A DNA stretch of 64,000 nucleotides from Prochlorococcus sp. AG-355-P18 (GTDB lineage: Bacteria > Cyanobacteriota > Cyanobacteriia > PCC-6307 > Cyanobiaceae): NCBI GenBank assembly GCA_003280515.1, contig QCER01000005.1, forward strand, positions 1-64,000, given 5' to 3'. Position 1 is the stretch's first letter, and each line of letters begins with the position of its first letter. Under the pieces are notes generated by a model. The model was not told the origin of the DNA and searched no databases. It saw nothing but the letters and a program-made list of their open reading frames with translations. Below are positions 31,740 to 42,098 of the stretch, one piece after another. A program made the position numbers and the translations under genes.

Positions 31740-31969
31740 TGATTGCTTTAAAGCATTTGGATCTTAAATCTGTTCCATGTCCTTTAAATGTCGTTAAAAT
31801 TAAATTGGCTTTAGAGAAGTTATCTGAAAATGAACAACTTATAGTTGAACTAGATAAAGGTGAACCAGAAGCAATGGTATTAAATAACTTAAAAGAGATG
31901 GGATTTTTCTTTAAGCAAATTAAAGAAAGTGAAAAATTTATAAAAATAAAAATATTTAATGAAAATTAA
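31739..31969 (+). CDS. TusA/SirA-like sulfur-carrier-fold protein
   Basis: A 76-residue protein beginning LDLKSVPCPLNVVKIKLALEKL, the TusA-type beta-strand, Cys-Pro motif and helix. The classical motif is CPxP; here it is CPLN, so the active-site cysteine is retained but the second proline is lost. It overlaps dnaJ by one base and rsgA by 11 bases, so it is embedded in an operon. A sulfur-relay role is possible but not shown; the fold assignment is moderately secure. Confidence 0.75.
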   Translation: MIALKHLDLKSVPCPLNVVKIKLALEKLSENEQLIVELDKGEPEAMVLNNLKEMGFFFKQIKESEKFIKIKIFNEN

Positions 31970-32876
31970 TAGTAAAAATTTAGGTTTAGTTACGAAAAAA
32001 TTTAATGAATTTTTTTTAGTTGATTTAAAAAATAAAGAAAACTTTGAAAATAGCGATAAATTTTTATGTAAGGTGAGGAAGTCTATAAATTTCAAGGATC
32101 AATTAATTTATGTTGGTGACGAAGTGATAATTGAAAATATTGATTTAAAAAGCAAACGCGCAGTAATAACAAGTCTTAAAAAAAGAAAAAATTTATTAGT
32201 TAGACCCTCAGTTGCAAATATTTCTAACATATATATCACTTGTTCAGTTAAAGAGCCAGAGTTAAATTTATCTCAAGTTAATAGGTTTTTGATATCAGCA
32301 GAATCTATGGGTGTTGAAGTGTCATTAGTTTTGACAAAATGTGATTTAATTTCAGATACAAAAAGATCTTTATTAATTGATAAATTTGAAAAATGGGGTT
32401 ATCAAATAATAACTTTAAATTTAGAGAGATCTGATTACTTTAATAATTTATTAGCTGAATTAAAGAAAAAAAAATGTTCAATTTTTATGGGCCCATCAGG
32501 TGTTGGCAAAACTACTTTGCTTAATATGATAATTCCAGGTCTTCATAATAGTACTGCGCCAGTTTCCAATAAAATTAAGAGAGGTAAAAACACTACTCGA
32601 AATGTTGAGTTATTTTCAATATCGAATGAAAGTTACATTGTAGATACTCCTGGTTTTAATATGCAACCTGTAGAGGTTGATATTAAGTTGTTACCAAATC
32701 TTTATTCAGAAATATATAAACAGGTAATCGAAGAAGGAATTAAGTGTAAATATCGTAACTGTTTACACTTAAAAGACGAGGGATGTAATTTAAATAAATC
32801 TTTTGAAAGATATTCTTTTTATAAAGAAATGATTGAGTCTTCTAAGAGTCACTATTATCAAAACCAGGTAGATTAA
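31959..32876 (+). CDS. rsgA: ribosome small subunit-dependent GTPase A
   Basis: Circularly permuted GTPase assisting late 30S maturation. The order of motifs is permuted as expected: TKCD (G4) precedes [12 protein letters not shown] (G1), KNTTRNVEL (G2) and DTPGFN (G3). The C-terminal zinc knuckle is [14 protein letters not shown]. An OB-fold N-domain occupies residues 1-75. Length is 305 residues. The 3' end overlaps the convergent ybaB gene by 35 bp. Confidence 0.95.
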   Translation: MKINSKNLGLVTKKFNEFFLVDLKNKENFENSDKFLCKVRKSINFKDQLIYVGDEVIIENIDLKSKRAVITSLKKRKNLLVRPSVANISNIYITCSVKEPELNLSQVNRFLISAESMGVEVSLVLTKCDLISDTKRSLLIDKFEKWGYQIITLNLERSDYFNNLLAELKKKKCSIFMGPSGVGKTTLLNMIIPGLHNSTAPVSNKIKRGKNTTRNVELFSISNESYIVDTPGFNMQPVEVDIKLLPNLYSEIYKQVIEEGIKCKYRNCLHLKDEGCNLNKSFERYSFYKEMIESSKSHYYQNQVD

Positions 32877-33192
32877 GATTTAATCCACCAGTCAAATCAT
32901 TCATCCTTTCTTTCATTGTAGTAGTTGATAATTCATGAGCTTTTTTAATAGCCTGTAAAATATTCTGCTCTATTTTTTCTTTATCTGCGTTTAGAAAATT
33001 TTCTTGTACTTCTACCTTTAAAGGAAGTTGATTTCCACTTATCCAGACTTTAATCATTTCATCATCACTTTTTCCTTCAATCTCCATATTTTCAAGTTCA
33101 TCTTGTAATTTTTGAGCATCTTGTTGAATTTGTTTAGCTTTTTTAAAAGCTTCTGTAAGTTGTCCAAAGTTAGGAAGTCCAAAACCCGCCAT
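32842..33192 (-). CDS. YbaB/EbfC nucleoid-associated protein
   Basis: A 116-residue dimeric DNA-binding protein of the YbaB/EbfC family. Visible features are the Lys/Gln-rich helix [22 protein letters not shown] and a strand region [14 protein letters not shown], ending in a helix with [15 protein letters not shown]. It follows murB on the same strand with a 17-bp gap, forming murC-murB-ybaB. Binding specificity and role in cyanobacteria are not established. Confidence 0.92.
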   Translation of the reverse strand: MAGFGLPNFGQLTEAFKKAKQIQQDAQKLQDELENMEIEGKSDDEMIKVWISGNQLPLKVEVQENFLNADKEKIEQNILQAIKKAHELSTTTMKERMNDLTGGLNLNLPGFDNSDS

Positions 33193-33209
33193 TTTGTAAA
33201 AAAGTTTCT

Positions 33210-34103
33210 TTAGTTAGGATAGTCAAAACCAATCATTCTTACTTCCGGTTGCAAAAAAATTCCTTTGTTTTGTAGTACTTTTTGTTGAATTACTGTTATT
33301 AATTCATAAATATCTTTTGAACTTGCTGAAGAAGAGTTAATTATAAAATTTGAATGCATTGTAGAAATTTCAGCACCCCCAATTTTAAATCCTTTTAAAC
33401 CCATTTCATCAATTAATTTTGCAGCATAATTATTTTCAGGATTTTTAAAAACACTACCAAAACTTGGTTGATGATATGGTTGTGTTTCTGTTTTTAATTT
33501 AAGGTTATTTTTGGTTGTTTGTATTAACTGTTTTAGATTTCCATTAGGCTCAAAATGTAGCCTTGCACTAATAATTGTTAAATCATTTTTTTGAAACGAG
33601 CTAAATCTATACTCAAAGTTGATATCTTTTTTTTTAATTTCAAGTTTTTCATGAGTTTTATTATCTATAACTTTTACGGAAATAAGATTTTCTGCTAGCG
33701 ATAAATTACCTGTCCCAGCATTCATATAAATTGCTCCTCCTAATGTTCCTGGAATTCCAACAGCCCATTCCCCTCCTTGCAATCTATTTTTAGCAAGAGA
33801 ATTAGATAATGTTGGGAGCATTACACCTGCTTCCGCCTCAACAATTCCTGAATATGGGTCTATCTTTAATGATTTCAATTTTTTTGTACAAACAACTAAG
33901 CCTTTTATGAAAATATTATTTATTAAAAGATTTGAACCTGCGCCAATTATTTGACATCTTTGTTTGTTTAAATTAGCCCATTTTATTAGATATGAAAATT
34001 CTTCAATACTTCTTGGTTCAGCAAAATATTCAGCTACTCCTCCTACTTTTATAGTTGTATAACTACTTAAATTGCAGTTTTTAGAAAAATTTTTTTTATT
34101 CAT
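33210..34103 (-). CDS. murB: UDP-N-acetylenolpyruvoylglucosamine reductase
   Basis: FAD enzyme producing UDP-MurNAc. FAD-binding motifs are GAGSNLLIN and [15 protein letters not shown]; the catalytic serine lies in [10 protein letters not shown] and the catalytic glutamate in QPEVRMIGF. The length of 297 residues is the short type with the usual cyanobacterial sequence. It follows murC with an 11-bp gap in a cell-wall operon. Confidence 0.96.
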   Translation of the reverse strand: MNKKNFSKNCNLSSYTTIKVGGVAEYFAEPRSIEEFSYLIKWANLNKQRCQIIGAGSNLLINNIFIKGLVVCTKKLKSLKIDPYSGIVEAEAGVMLPTLSNSLAKNRLQGGEWAVGIPGTLGGAIYMNAGTGNLSLAENLISVKVIDNKTHEKLEIKKKDINFEYRFSSFQKNDLTIISARLHFEPNGNLKQLIQTTKNNLKLKTETQPYHQPSFGSVFKNPENNYAAKLIDEMGLKGFKIGGAEISTMHSNFIINSSSASSKDIYELITVIQQKVLQNKGIFLQPEVRMIGFDYPN

Positions 34104-34114
34104 AAATTTGTTAT

Positions 34115-35527
34115 CTATTTAAATGTTTTTTCATTTAAAATTGTCCAGAAATTATGACAATTACCAGCTCCCATATTCAAAATTAAATCCCCTTTTTGAG
34201 TTAATTCGTAAAAATTCTTTGCTACTTCATAATAATTATTTATGTAACTAACATTTTTATTTTTTTTATAAATCAGATCAGTGATAATTTTCGAAGTAAT
34301 TTTATCTTCGTTTCTTTCTCCTGCTCCATAAATACTGGTTACATAAATAACATCTGCTTTTGATAATTCTTCAGCGAATTCGTCTTTAAATTGCTTGACT
34401 CGAGAGTATCTATGAGGTTGAAAAATAGCTATTAATCTACTTTTTTGACATTCATTTTCATCTTTTTGCTGAATCAATAATCTTCCTAATTTAATCGTCT
34501 CTTTTATTTCGTTTGGGTGATGTGCATAATCATCATATAAACTTCTTTCATCTACTTCGCCTCTGAATTCAAATCTTTTTTTGGGCAGCTTTAGATATTT
34601 TATATTTTTCTTAATTTCTATAAAATCTACTCCTATCATCCTTGAAGCTGCTATTGCTGCTGTGATATTAGATAGATTGTGTAATCCTGGAATTGGAATA
34701 TTTAAACTACTAATAAAATTTCCATTTTCATAATACTTTCCAATTGTATACTTTGAATTAATTTCGGTAGGAATTATCGCATAAGCTACGTTTTTTGCCG
34801 TACTGTTTGACCATTTCCAATTAGAATAAAAATTATTTCTTGAGGTTTCACAATCAAAATTAAATAGTAATTTTTTAGAATTTTTAGCGAAACTTTTAAA
34901 AGAAGATATGACTTCAGTTAAATTTGAAAAGTGATCGCAATGATCAAAATCAATGTTATTGATTATTCCGATATAAGACTTATATTTGTTAATTGTCCCA
35001 TCAGATTCATCAACTTCAGCTACTAAGTATTTTGTATTTTCTAAATGACAATTAGAGTTGTAAATAGGAACTATTCCTCCAGTTATTGAAGAAGAATTAC
35101 TTGTACATAACTCAAGTATTGTAGAAAGAAATGCACTGGTTGATGTTTTTCCGTGACTGCCGGCTACCGCCAATGCACTATAAGTGCTCATAAGCATTGC
35201 AAGTATCTCTGAACGGTGTTTTATTGATAAATTTTTTTCTCTGCAGTACGAAAATTCTTCATTTTCTGGCTTGATCGCAGAGCTTACAACAAAATTAATC
35301 AATCTGTTGGTAAATTTTGAAATAACAAATTCAATATTTTGTTGAATTTGAGAAGAAAAGATTACTGCACCTAATTCCTCCAATTTTTTAGTTTCATCGT
35401 TTTTAACTAAATCAGATCCTGAAACTGAACAACCTTTTTTAAGTAAACCTATTGCTAATGCTGACATCCCAATACCTCCAATCCCAATAAAATGAAAATG
35501 ACTTTTCAACAGTAATTTTTTATCCAA
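34115..35527 (-). CDS. murC: UDP-N-acetylmuramate-L-alanine ligase
   Basis: Adds L-alanine to UDP-MurNAc. The Rossmann motif GIGGIGMSALAIG is at the N-terminus, the ATP loop is AGSHGKTSTSAF, and the Mur ligase C-domain begins DDYAHHPNEIKETI. Length is 470 residues. First gene of a minus-strand murC-murB-ybaB run; a 192-bp region separates its start from the divergent gap2 start. Confidence 0.97.
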   Translation of the reverse strand: MDKKLLLKSHFHFIGIGGIGMSALAIGLLKKGCSVSGSDLVKNDETKKLEELGAVIFSSQIQQNIEFVISKFTNRLINFVVSSAIKPENEEFSYCREKNLSIKHRSEILAMLMSTYSALAVAGSHGKTSTSAFLSTILELCTSNSSSITGGIVPIYNSNCHLENTKYLVAEVDESDGTINKYKSYIGIINNIDFDHCDHFSNLTEVISSFKSFAKNSKKLLFNFDCETSRNNFYSNWKWSNSTAKNVAYAIIPTEINSKYTIGKYYENGNFISSLNIPIPGLHNLSNITAAIAASRMIGVDFIEIKKNIKYLKLPKKRFEFRGEVDERSLYDDYAHHPNEIKETIKLGRLLIQQKDENECQKSRLIAIFQPHRYSRVKQFKDEFAEELSKADVIYVTSIYGAGERNEDKITSKIITDLIYKKNKNVSYINNYYEVAKNFYELTQKGDLILNMGAGNCHNFWTILNEKTFK

Positions 35528-35719
35528 TGTTTATCTTTTACTTAAATCAAAATAACTTCTAGGTAAAATTTTGCTATTTTTCTTAAAAAAAAATGTGTTT
35601 TTTTTTTGAATTAATACAAAACTAGACTTATTTGCTTAATAAATCAAAAAAACCTTACGTTATTGCACAAAATTCAGTATGATCAGCAACTTAGGTTAAT
35701 CATTTAGAAATTATTAGTT

Positions 35720-36742
35720 ATGACTTTGCGTGTTGCAATTAACGGCTTTGGCAGAATTGGTCGAAACTTTATGCGTTGTTGGCTTAGTAGAGGGGCTTAC
35801 ACCAATATTGAAGTAGTTGGAATTAATGTTACCTCAGATCCTAAGACTAATGCTCATCTATTAAAGTATGACTCAGTCCTTGGTCAACTTGATGGTGTTG
35901 ATATTCAATATACTGACGATACTTTTGTAATTAATAACAAGACAATTAAGTGTTTCTCTGATAGAAACCCAATGAATCTCCCTTGGAAAGACTGGGGTGT
36001 CGATTTGGTTATTGAATCTACTGGAGTATTCAATACAGATGTAGGTGCAAGTAAGCACCTAGAGGTAGGAGCAAAAAAAGTCATCTTAACTGCTCCTGGT
36101 AAAGGCGATGGCGTTGGTACTTATGTAGTAGGAGTCAATGCTGATACATATAAACATAAAGATTATGATATTTTGAGTAATGCTAGTTGTACAACGAACT
36201 GTTTAGCTCCAGTAGTTAAAGTTTTAGATCAAACTTTTGGGATTAACAAAGGTTTGATGACTACAATTCATAGTTATACAGGGGATCAAAGAATTTTAGA
36301 TAATAGTCATAGAGATCTAAGAAGAGCTAGAGCCGCTGCCACAAATATCGTTCCTACTTCTACAGGAGCTGCAAAAGCAGTAGCTCTTGTATACCCAGAA
36401 ATGAAAGGCAAATTAACAGGAATTGCAATGAGAGTTCCAACTCCTAACGTGTCAGCAGTAGATTTTGTTTTTGAATCTTCTAAATCTGTTACAGCTGAAG
36501 AAGTCAATAATGCTCTCAAAGAAGCATCTCTAAGCTCAATGAAAGGCATTATTAAGTATGGAGATGAACCATTAGTGTCAAGTGATTATGCAGGTACAAA
36601 TGAATCATCAATCGTAGATAGTGACCTTACTATGTGTATCGGAGATAACCTTGTAAAAGTGCTTGCATGGTATGACAATGAGTGGGGTTATAGTCAGAGA
36701 GTTGTAGATTTAGCAGAGATTGTTGCTAAAAATTGGGAGTAA
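35720..36742 (+). CDS. gap2: glyceraldehyde-3-phosphate dehydrogenase (Gap2 type)
   Basis: Calvin-cycle GAPDH. NAD(P)-binding [10 protein letters not shown] is N-terminal, the catalytic cysteine lies in [13 protein letters not shown], and [11 protein letters not shown] and [12 protein letters not shown] are intact. The residue following VGIN is Val rather than the Asp of strictly NAD-dependent enzymes, compatible with NADPH use in photosynthetic carbon fixation. Length is 340 residues. Upstream bases 35528-35719 hold a TATGAT at about 35678-35685, a possible -10. The stop abuts the convergent thiL gene. Confidence 0.96.
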   Translation: MTLRVAINGFGRIGRNFMRCWLSRGAYTNIEVVGINVTSDPKTNAHLLKYDSVLGQLDGVDIQYTDDTFVINNKTIKCFSDRNPMNLPWKDWGVDLVIESTGVFNTDVGASKHLEVGAKKVILTAPGKGDGVGTYVVGVNADTYKHKDYDILSNASCTTNCLAPVVKVLDQTFGINKGLMTTIHSYTGDQRILDNSHRDLRRARAAATNIVPTSTGAAKAVALVYPEMKGKLTGIAMRVPTPNVSAVDFVFESSKSVTAEEVNNALKEASLSSMKGIIKYGDEPLVSSDYAGTNESSIVDSDLTMCIGDNLVKVLAWYDNEWGYSQRVVDLAEIVAKNWE

Positions 36743-37729
36743 TTAAAAGTGTTTGTAAGGTGTGTTAATCAATAATTTGTTTTTTTTAGTATCTTTAAAC
36801 TCTATTGATGGATTACCATCAGCAAAAAACCCAATTTCGTTAATATCTTTATCAAGTTTAGATAAATTCTTTGCCCATTTTTTTGGCAATGAAAAAACTA
36901 ATTCATAATCTTCCCCTCCAAAAAAATAATATTCATCCCACTTGTCTCCTTCAGGCCAATCCTTGTCTTTAGGTATTTTTTTATAATTTATGATCGCTTT
37001 GCAGTTGCTAGCTATTGCTAAATCTTGTAGAGCTTGAAATAGACCATCACTGCTATCAGTGCATCCTATTCTCTTTATATTTTTATTGGGCCGAGTTTTG
37101 AGGAGATTATTTAGAAAATTTGGGTAAACTCTAGGGCGACAAAAATGTTCAATGGACTTAATGATTAATCTTTCATTAAGGAAAAATTCAGTATCGAAAT
37201 TAATTTTATTTTGTATCAAAAATCCCAGTCTGCTAAGACCATGAATTCCTGTAGTTAATATTATGTCTCCTGGTTTACAAGCGTTTCTTCGTAATTCAAG
37301 TTCCCCTTGAACACCAAAGGCCGTAATTGAAATGATTTTTTCATTTCCCTTTGAGCAATCTCCCCCTAGGATGATTCCGCCATATTCTTTTAATGCTTTA
37401 TTTATTCCTTTGTATAATTCTTCAACCCAAATCCACTCAGTTTTAGCAGGCAGAACTAGGCTTATTGTAATCCCTATAGTTTTCTTGCTCCCACTAGATA
37501 ATAAGTCAGAGATGTTGCTAACAACTGCTTTCCATCCAAGGTCCCTAGGACAAATAGTAATGTCATTGAAATGAACATTTTCCACCAAACAATCAGTATT
37601 AACAAGTAAATTTTCTTTTTTAGTTTTGATTATTGCGCAATCATCTGAAATTTGGTTTTTAGGCATAAATTTTCCTAGCCTATCTATTAATTCTTTTTCT
37701 CCTATATCTTCTAATATTTCTTTATGCAT
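36743..37729 (-). CDS. thiL: thiamine-monophosphate kinase
   Basis: Phosphorylates thiamine monophosphate to the diphosphate cofactor. The PurM/ThiL-type ATPase fold is shown by NTDCLVENVHF, ILGGDCSKGNE, the metal-binding TDSSDGLFQALQDLA and GGEDYELVFSLP. Length is 328 residues. Its start overlaps the end of the cyclophilin gene by 8 bp on the same strand. The stop codon is adjacent to that of gap2. Confidence 0.95.
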   Translation of the reverse strand: MHKEILEDIGEKELIDRLGKFMPKNQISDDCAIIKTKKENLLVNTDCLVENVHFNDITICPRDLGWKAVVSNISDLLSSGSKKTIGITISLVLPAKTEWIWVEELYKGINKALKEYGGIILGGDCSKGNEKIISITAFGVQGELELRRNACKPGDIILTTGIHGLSRLGFLIQNKINFDTEFFLNERLIIKSIEHFCRPRVYPNFLNNLLKTRPNKNIKRIGCTDSSDGLFQALQDLAIASNCKAIINYKKIPKDKDWPEGDKWDEYYFFGGEDYELVFSLPKKWAKNLSKLDKDINEIGFFADGNPSIEFKDTKKNKLLINTPYKHF

Positions 37730-38813
37730 TTAATTTGAGGTTTTCAATCCCTTCTAAAACATCAATTGAAATTATTGTGTCATCTTTAGTAAGCTCTTCT
37801 AATACATCAAATCCATCTACAACGTAACCAAAGGCAGCATTCCTCCCGTCAATTAAATTGCGACCTGCTGGATTTAATTCTGCTTCATATAAAAAGAAGA
37901 AAAATTGCGATGAGCCATCATCAACTGCGGTATTTGAATGGGACCATCCTAATGTTCCAAGTGTTGCAAAAGGTAATGTTGGCGTTTCTGTGTAAAGACC
38001 TAAATCTTCAAAAGTTTGATTATAAAAAGTATCTTTTTCATCAGGAATTCTAATTTCTAAGGGAACGTGACGTTCTTCGTTTGTTTCAGGATCTACGTAA
38101 CCAATATCTTCACCAATTGGATCACCTGTTTGCAGTACAAAAAATTCTTCTGCTCTGTTGATAGGTAAATCTTTGTAGAAGTTTTTTGAAGATAAATCTA
38201 TAAATGCCCCTGCTGTAAGTGGTGCGTTAAATCCATCCACAATAGCTTGCATATCTCCTTTGGAGGTTTTTATATTGACCTTTGCTCTGCCCAGCAATCT
38301 TGGTAAATTATCAAATTCCTGGGGAATGGAGTATGGAAATTCGTTTGGTAGAAAATATTCTTCTAATCCACCTATTTTATCTAAAGCATCTCTTCGGGTA
38401 GTTATAAAGGAGTATTTATCCTTTGATTTAGAGTAATCTTGAAGATTATCAAGATTTTCTTTGAGTTTTAAAAATGTTTTTTCAGCAATTTTCTTTTTAT
38501 CGTTTGGTAATTCTTGAATAATTTTACTCTGGTATTTTTTTAGTAAAGATTGACATTTTGTAACAGTTTTCGTAAGAGCGGGCCATCTTCCTCCCCTTAC
38601 AAGGTCACTAGTTTCTTCCAATTTGTGTTGAAGTTCTTGTAACTCAACTTGCTTGATAGGGAGAGCGTTTCTGAGGATTGCATTAGGGTCTTTTACTGCA
38701 TTTCCAGTAGGTAAATCAGCTAGTACTTGAATCGGTTTTAAGAGAAAAACCTGTAAAATTACAATCGAAAGAATTAAGAAAAGTTTGTTCTGATTTGATA
38801 AGAATTTTTGCAT
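37722..38813 (-). CDS. exported cyclophilin-type peptidyl-prolyl isomerase
   Basis: A 363-residue protein resembling the thylakoid-lumen TLP40 group. An N-terminal signal peptide (about residues 10-31, ending VLA) is followed by a helical domain (about 40-160) with a leucine-rich pattern, then a divergent cyclophilin domain with [25 protein letters not shown] and [27 protein letters not shown] sequence in residues 300-330. It is divergent from efp, whose start is 43 bp away. Substrates are unknown; photosystem assembly is a guess from the plant homologue. Confidence 0.9.
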   Translation of the reverse strand: MQKFLSNQNKLFLILSIVILQVFLLKPIQVLADLPTGNAVKDPNAILRNALPIKQVELQELQHKLEETSDLVRGGRWPALTKTVTKCQSLLKKYQSKIIQELPNDKKKIAEKTFLKLKENLDNLQDYSKSKDKYSFITTRRDALDKIGGLEEYFLPNEFPYSIPQEFDNLPRLLGRAKVNIKTSKGDMQAIVDGFNAPLTAGAFIDLSSKNFYKDLPINRAEEFFVLQTGDPIGEDIGYVDPETNEERHVPLEIRIPDEKDTFYNQTFEDLGLYTETPTLPFATLGTLGWSHSNTAVDDGSSQFFFFLYEAELNPAGRNLIDGRNAAFGYVVDGFDVLEELTKDDTIISIDVLEGIENLKLNA

Positions 38814-38856
38814 AGCACTCTTGCAGGTTTATGATCCTTGGGGATGTAATACAGGA

Positions 38857-39417
38857 ATGATTTCCAGTAACGATTTTCGCACAGGTACTACCATCGAATT
38901 GGATGGACAAGTTTGGCGTGTTGTAGAATTTCTACATGTCAAGCCTGGCAAGGGTTCTGCTTTTGTGCGAACAAAATTAAAATCAGTTCAAAGCGGCAAC
39001 GTGGTTGAAAAAACTTTTCGAGCCGGAGAATCAGTACAGCAGGCTATCCTTGAGAAGTCTAACCTGCAACACACTTATGTGGAGTCTGGTGATTATGTTT
39101 TTATGGATATGACAAGTTTTGAGGAAACAAGACTTTCCTCAGAACAAATCGGTAAGGGTGCTAAGTATTTGAAAGAGGGTATGGAGGTTAATGTAATTTT
39201 CCATAATGGTAAAGTTTTAGAAGTAGAACTTCCAATATCTATTACTTTGAAAGTTACAGAGACTGATCCTGGAGTTAAAGGTGATACTGCTAGTGGGGGC
39301 ACGAAACCAGCTATTCTAGAAACAGGTGCTCAAGTTATGGTTCCTTTATTTATTTCTGTTGGAGAAATGATTAAAGTTGATACTCGTAATGATAGTTATC
39401 TTGGACGTGAAAATTAA
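38857..39417 (+). CDS. efp: translation elongation factor P
   Basis: Relieves ribosome stalling at polyproline stretches. The KOW-like N-domain has [16 protein letters not shown] and the modifiable loop [14 protein letters not shown]; the OB domains end in [16 protein letters not shown]. An in-frame TTG at 38821 is possible, but the ATG at 38857 gives exactly 186 residues, the normal length. Its TAA shares a base with the accB ATG, so the two are translationally coupled. That pairing is common in cyanobacteria. Confidence 0.96.
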   Translation: MISSNDFRTGTTIELDGQVWRVVEFLHVKPGKGSAFVRTKLKSVQSGNVVEKTFRAGESVQQAILEKSNLQHTYVESGDYVFMDMTSFEETRLSSEQIGKGAKYLKEGMEVNVIFHNGKVLEVELPISITLKVTETDPGVKGDTASGGTKPAILETGAQVMVPLFISVGEMIKVDTRNDSYLGREN

Positions 39418-39923
39418 TGGCTATGAAATTAGATCATGATGACTTAAATCGCTTAATAGAGAAAATCTCCTCAAGCGATATTCAAGAATTCTCACTAGAG
39501 GGAGAAGATTTTAAACTTGAAATAAAAAGGAACTTATTTGATCAAAATCAAGTTGTCAATAATTTAGTATCTAATACTTCATTGGATATGCAAACAGTTG
39601 CTAATGAAAAAACTTTCAATAATAACCCCCCAGTTGTTAATGAGCCTGAAGCGCCTCAGGTAGCCCCTCCTGGGCGCTCTGACCTTACCGAAATAACATC
39701 TCCCATGGTAGGAACCTTTTATAGAGCTGCAGCTCCCGGTGAGGAGCCATTCGTAGAAGTAGGAAACAATGTTAAGGTCGGCCAAACTATTTGTATTTTG
39801 GAAGCTATGAAGTTAATGAATGAAATTGAATCTGAATTTAACGCTGAAATTGTAGAGATTCTCGTTGAAAATGGAACTCCAGTTGAATTTGGTCAAGTTT
39901 TAATGCGCGTTAAGCAGTCTTGA
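39417..39923 (+). CDS. accB: acetyl-CoA carboxylase biotin carboxyl carrier protein
   Basis: Carrier subunit of acetyl-CoA carboxylase. The C-terminal biotinyl domain contains the biotin lysine in LEAMKLMNEIESE, preceded by SPMVGTFYRAAAPGEEPFV. A Pro/Val-rich linker covers about residues 50-90. Length is 168 residues; the ATG at 39423 is an alternative start. It overlaps efp by one base and the convergent pdxA by 24 bp. Confidence 0.96.
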   Translation: MAMKLDHDDLNRLIEKISSSDIQEFSLEGEDFKLEIKRNLFDQNQVVNNLVSNTSLDMQTVANEKTFNNNPPVVNEPEAPQVAPPGRSDLTEITSPMVGTFYRAAAPGEEPFVEVGNNVKVGQTICILEAMKLMNEIESEFNAEIVEILVENGTPVEFGQVLMRVKQS

Positions 39924-40934
39924 ATTGGTATTCATTTCTACGGCAGCTTTAATAGCCTCTACCATGCTCTGAGATTGAGCAATTCCTTTGCCTGCAATAT
40001 CAAATCCCGTTCCATGATCAGGAGATGTTCTTACAAAAGGTAAACCGATTGTGGTATTGACTGAGTAATTAAGAGCTATTACTTTCATTGGTATTAAACC
40101 TTGATCATGATACATAGCAAGAATGCCATCATGCTTTTCAGCATTTTTGTCATTCCAAGCTTTCATAGAAGAATTCCAGCAACTATCTGGTGATAAAGGT
40201 CCTGATAATTTAATATCTCTATTTTTTGCATTCCAAGTAATTAATGCATCATTGAGCCAATCTTTCTCTTCATGACCTAGAACCCCTTCTTCTCCGGCAT
40301 GAGGGTTTATTCCTGCTACTTTTAAACAAGGTTTATTAGTATAGGTATTACAAAAATCTTTAAAAAGATCCAATTTAGAGTGGATTAATTCCGTAGTTAA
40401 TTTCTTGGGAACTTCACAAAGGGCTATGTGGGTTGTAGCTAATAAAGTATTAAATCTCCAACCTGTAATTGGTGATTTAGCTGTGAATAACATGCCAACG
40501 TTTTTTACTCCACACGATTTTGCCAGTACTTCAGTTTGACCAGAGAAGTAATGGCCTGATAGGTACCATGATTTCTTGCAGATTGGTCCAGTTACAAGTG
40601 CTGAATTAGGATGTTGTTTTACAAGTTCAATTGCCTTTGTTAAGTAATAGAAACTAGAATTACCATAACTTGATTTAGAATCATTATCTGCTGAGGAAAT
40701 TTCGAGATCATGTATCTTTAAATCTTTTGGATTTGCAAGGTTTTCTAATCCTAGGGATCTAAGATTATTGTATGTGTTTTGTAAATGACTTTTTGATCCA
40801 ACCAGTATAAAGTCAATTTTGTTTGATATCTCATTAGAACAAAGTGCTTTTAAAATTATTTCGGGTCCAATACCAGACTCATCTCCCACGCTTATTACTA
40901 CCTTCAAATCCTTTTTTGTATTCTGAAAATTCAT
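39900..40934 (-). CDS. pdxA: 4-hydroxythreonine-4-phosphate dehydrogenase
   Basis: NAD-dependent step of the DXP-dependent pyridoxal phosphate pathway. Motifs are GDESGIGPEIILKAL, NPHAGEEGVLGHEE, AMYHDQGLIPMKV and the substrate-binding TSPDHGTGFDIAGKG. Length is 344 residues. It lies 23 bp downstream of the epimerase-like gene on the same strand. Confidence 0.95.
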   Translation of the reverse strand: MNFQNTKKDLKVVISVGDESGIGPEIILKALCSNEISNKIDFILVGSKSHLQNTYNNLRSLGLENLANPKDLKIHDLEISSADNDSKSSYGNSSFYYLTKAIELVKQHPNSALVTGPICKKSWYLSGHYFSGQTEVLAKSCGVKNVGMLFTAKSPITGWRFNTLLATTHIALCEVPKKLTTELIHSKLDLFKDFCNTYTNKPCLKVAGINPHAGEEGVLGHEEKDWLNDALITWNAKNRDIKLSGPLSPDSCWNSSMKAWNDKNAEKHDGILAMYHDQGLIPMKVIALNYSVNTTIGLPFVRTSPDHGTGFDIAGKGIAQSQSMVEAIKAAVEMNTNSRLLNAH

Positions 40935-40957
40935 AAAGAGTTTTTTAAATTTATTTT

Positions 40958-41836
40958 TTAACTATTTAAATAGCAATTTTTTAGACCTACCTTATAGTTT
41001 TTATAAATTAGTTTATATCCTAGTGTTTCGCATAGTAGTTTATTAGAAACTCTTCTATTTTCCATCCAAAAAGATTGAGCAATAGGTGATAATTCTTTTT
41101 TTGCATCTTCAAATAACACTGGCCTTGGCATTGTTAAGCCAAGTAAATCGTAGCAATATTGAATAACTTCTATCTGAGAACAGGGTTGATCATCTGCAAT
41201 ATTAATAATCTGATAAAACTTTAAAGAATTTTTATTTCGTAATAGATAGATAATTGCATTAGTAATATCAGCAACATGAATTCTTGAAAATACCTGATTT
41301 TTTTTAGAAATAACACGAACTTTTTTATTTTTTATTGCTTCAAAAGTGGATCTTCCGGGTCCATAAATACCAGGTAACCTAAAAATTTGTACAGGTAAAC
41401 CGGATTCAAGCCATTCTTTTTCACAATTTAATCTCTTAAGACTTCTTTCCTGAAAAGGGTTTGGATTGTCAATTTCAGAAACCCAATCACCCTTGGTGTT
41501 TCCGTAAACTCCTGTTGTAGATAAATAGCCAACCCATTCAAGGGATAAACTTTTTAGCTGATCTTTAAGACTGCTTAATACTGGATCTTTTCCATTCTTG
41601 TCGGGAGGTATGCAACTAAGAATATGTGTGACTCCATCAAAAGTTTTTTTAGTAGGAATAATACCGATTTCGCTGTTGAATAGGAAACTATCTGGATCTT
41701 TTTTTTCAGATCTCGAACTTGTTAAAGCGGTATAACCTAATTGCCTAATTTTTTTTGCAAAGAAACTACCGCTGAAACCACATCCGAAGATTAAAAATTT
41801 ATTTTTACTATTTAGTGAACTTGCGGGATACTTCAT
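40958..41836 (-). CDS. NAD(P)-dependent epimerase/dehydratase-like protein
   Basis: An extended short-chain-dehydrogenase-fold protein of 292 residues. The nucleotide-binding motif is FGCGFSGSFFAKKI (GxGxxG). STTGVYGNTKGDW carries the YxxxK-like region in degenerate form: a tyrosine is followed by GNTK, so Lys is four positions on. PGIYGPGRS is typical of YeeZ/GalE-like relatives. The substrate cannot be inferred. It is upstream of pdxA. Confidence 0.8.
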   Translation of the reverse strand: MKYPASSLNSKNKFLIFGCGFSGSFFAKKIRQLGYTALTSSRSEKKDPDSFLFNSEIGIIPTKKTFDGVTHILSCIPPDKNGKDPVLSSLKDQLKSLSLEWVGYLSTTGVYGNTKGDWVSEIDNPNPFQERSLKRLNCEKEWLESGLPVQIFRLPGIYGPGRSTFEAIKNKKVRVISKKNQVFSRIHVADITNAIIYLLRNKNSLKFYQIINIADDQPCSQIEVIQYCYDLLGLTMPRPVLFEDAKKELSPIAQSFWMENRRVSNKLLCETLGYKLIYKNYKVGLKNCYLNS

Positions 41837-41867
41837 GTGACGCTAAAGTAGTACATATGTATTATCA

Positions 41868-42098
41868 ATGATGAAGACAGTATTGAAACCTGAATACAAA
41901 TTAAAAACTTTTTGCATTAGCAAAAGTTATAGTCGTCTTAAAGAAAAAGAAATCAGTTTTATTAACTTTAAAGTCTATCAAAAACTATTTGTACTTCTCA
42001 TTTCATTTTCGACAATTTTAATATTCCCAGAATCGCCAAGAGAATTGGAAAATATATGTGAGAGTTATAACGCTAGAAAAATATGTAATGTTTGGTAA
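41868..42098 (+). CDS. small hypothetical protein with one hydrophobic segment
   Basis: A 76-residue protein with a basic first half, a strongly hydrophobic segment at about residues 38-54 (LFVLLISFSTILIF) and a C-terminal tail with two cysteines (ENICESYNARKICNVW). It could be a one-pass membrane protein with a short exposed tail, or a protein with a late signal peptide starting further downstream. Its stop abuts that of the HNH gene. I recall similar tails in Prochlorococcus hypothetical proteins but cannot name a family. Confidence 0.5.
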   Translation: MMKTVLKPEYKLKTFCISKSYSRLKEKEISFINFKVYQKLFVLLISFSTILIFPESPRELENICESYNARKICNVW

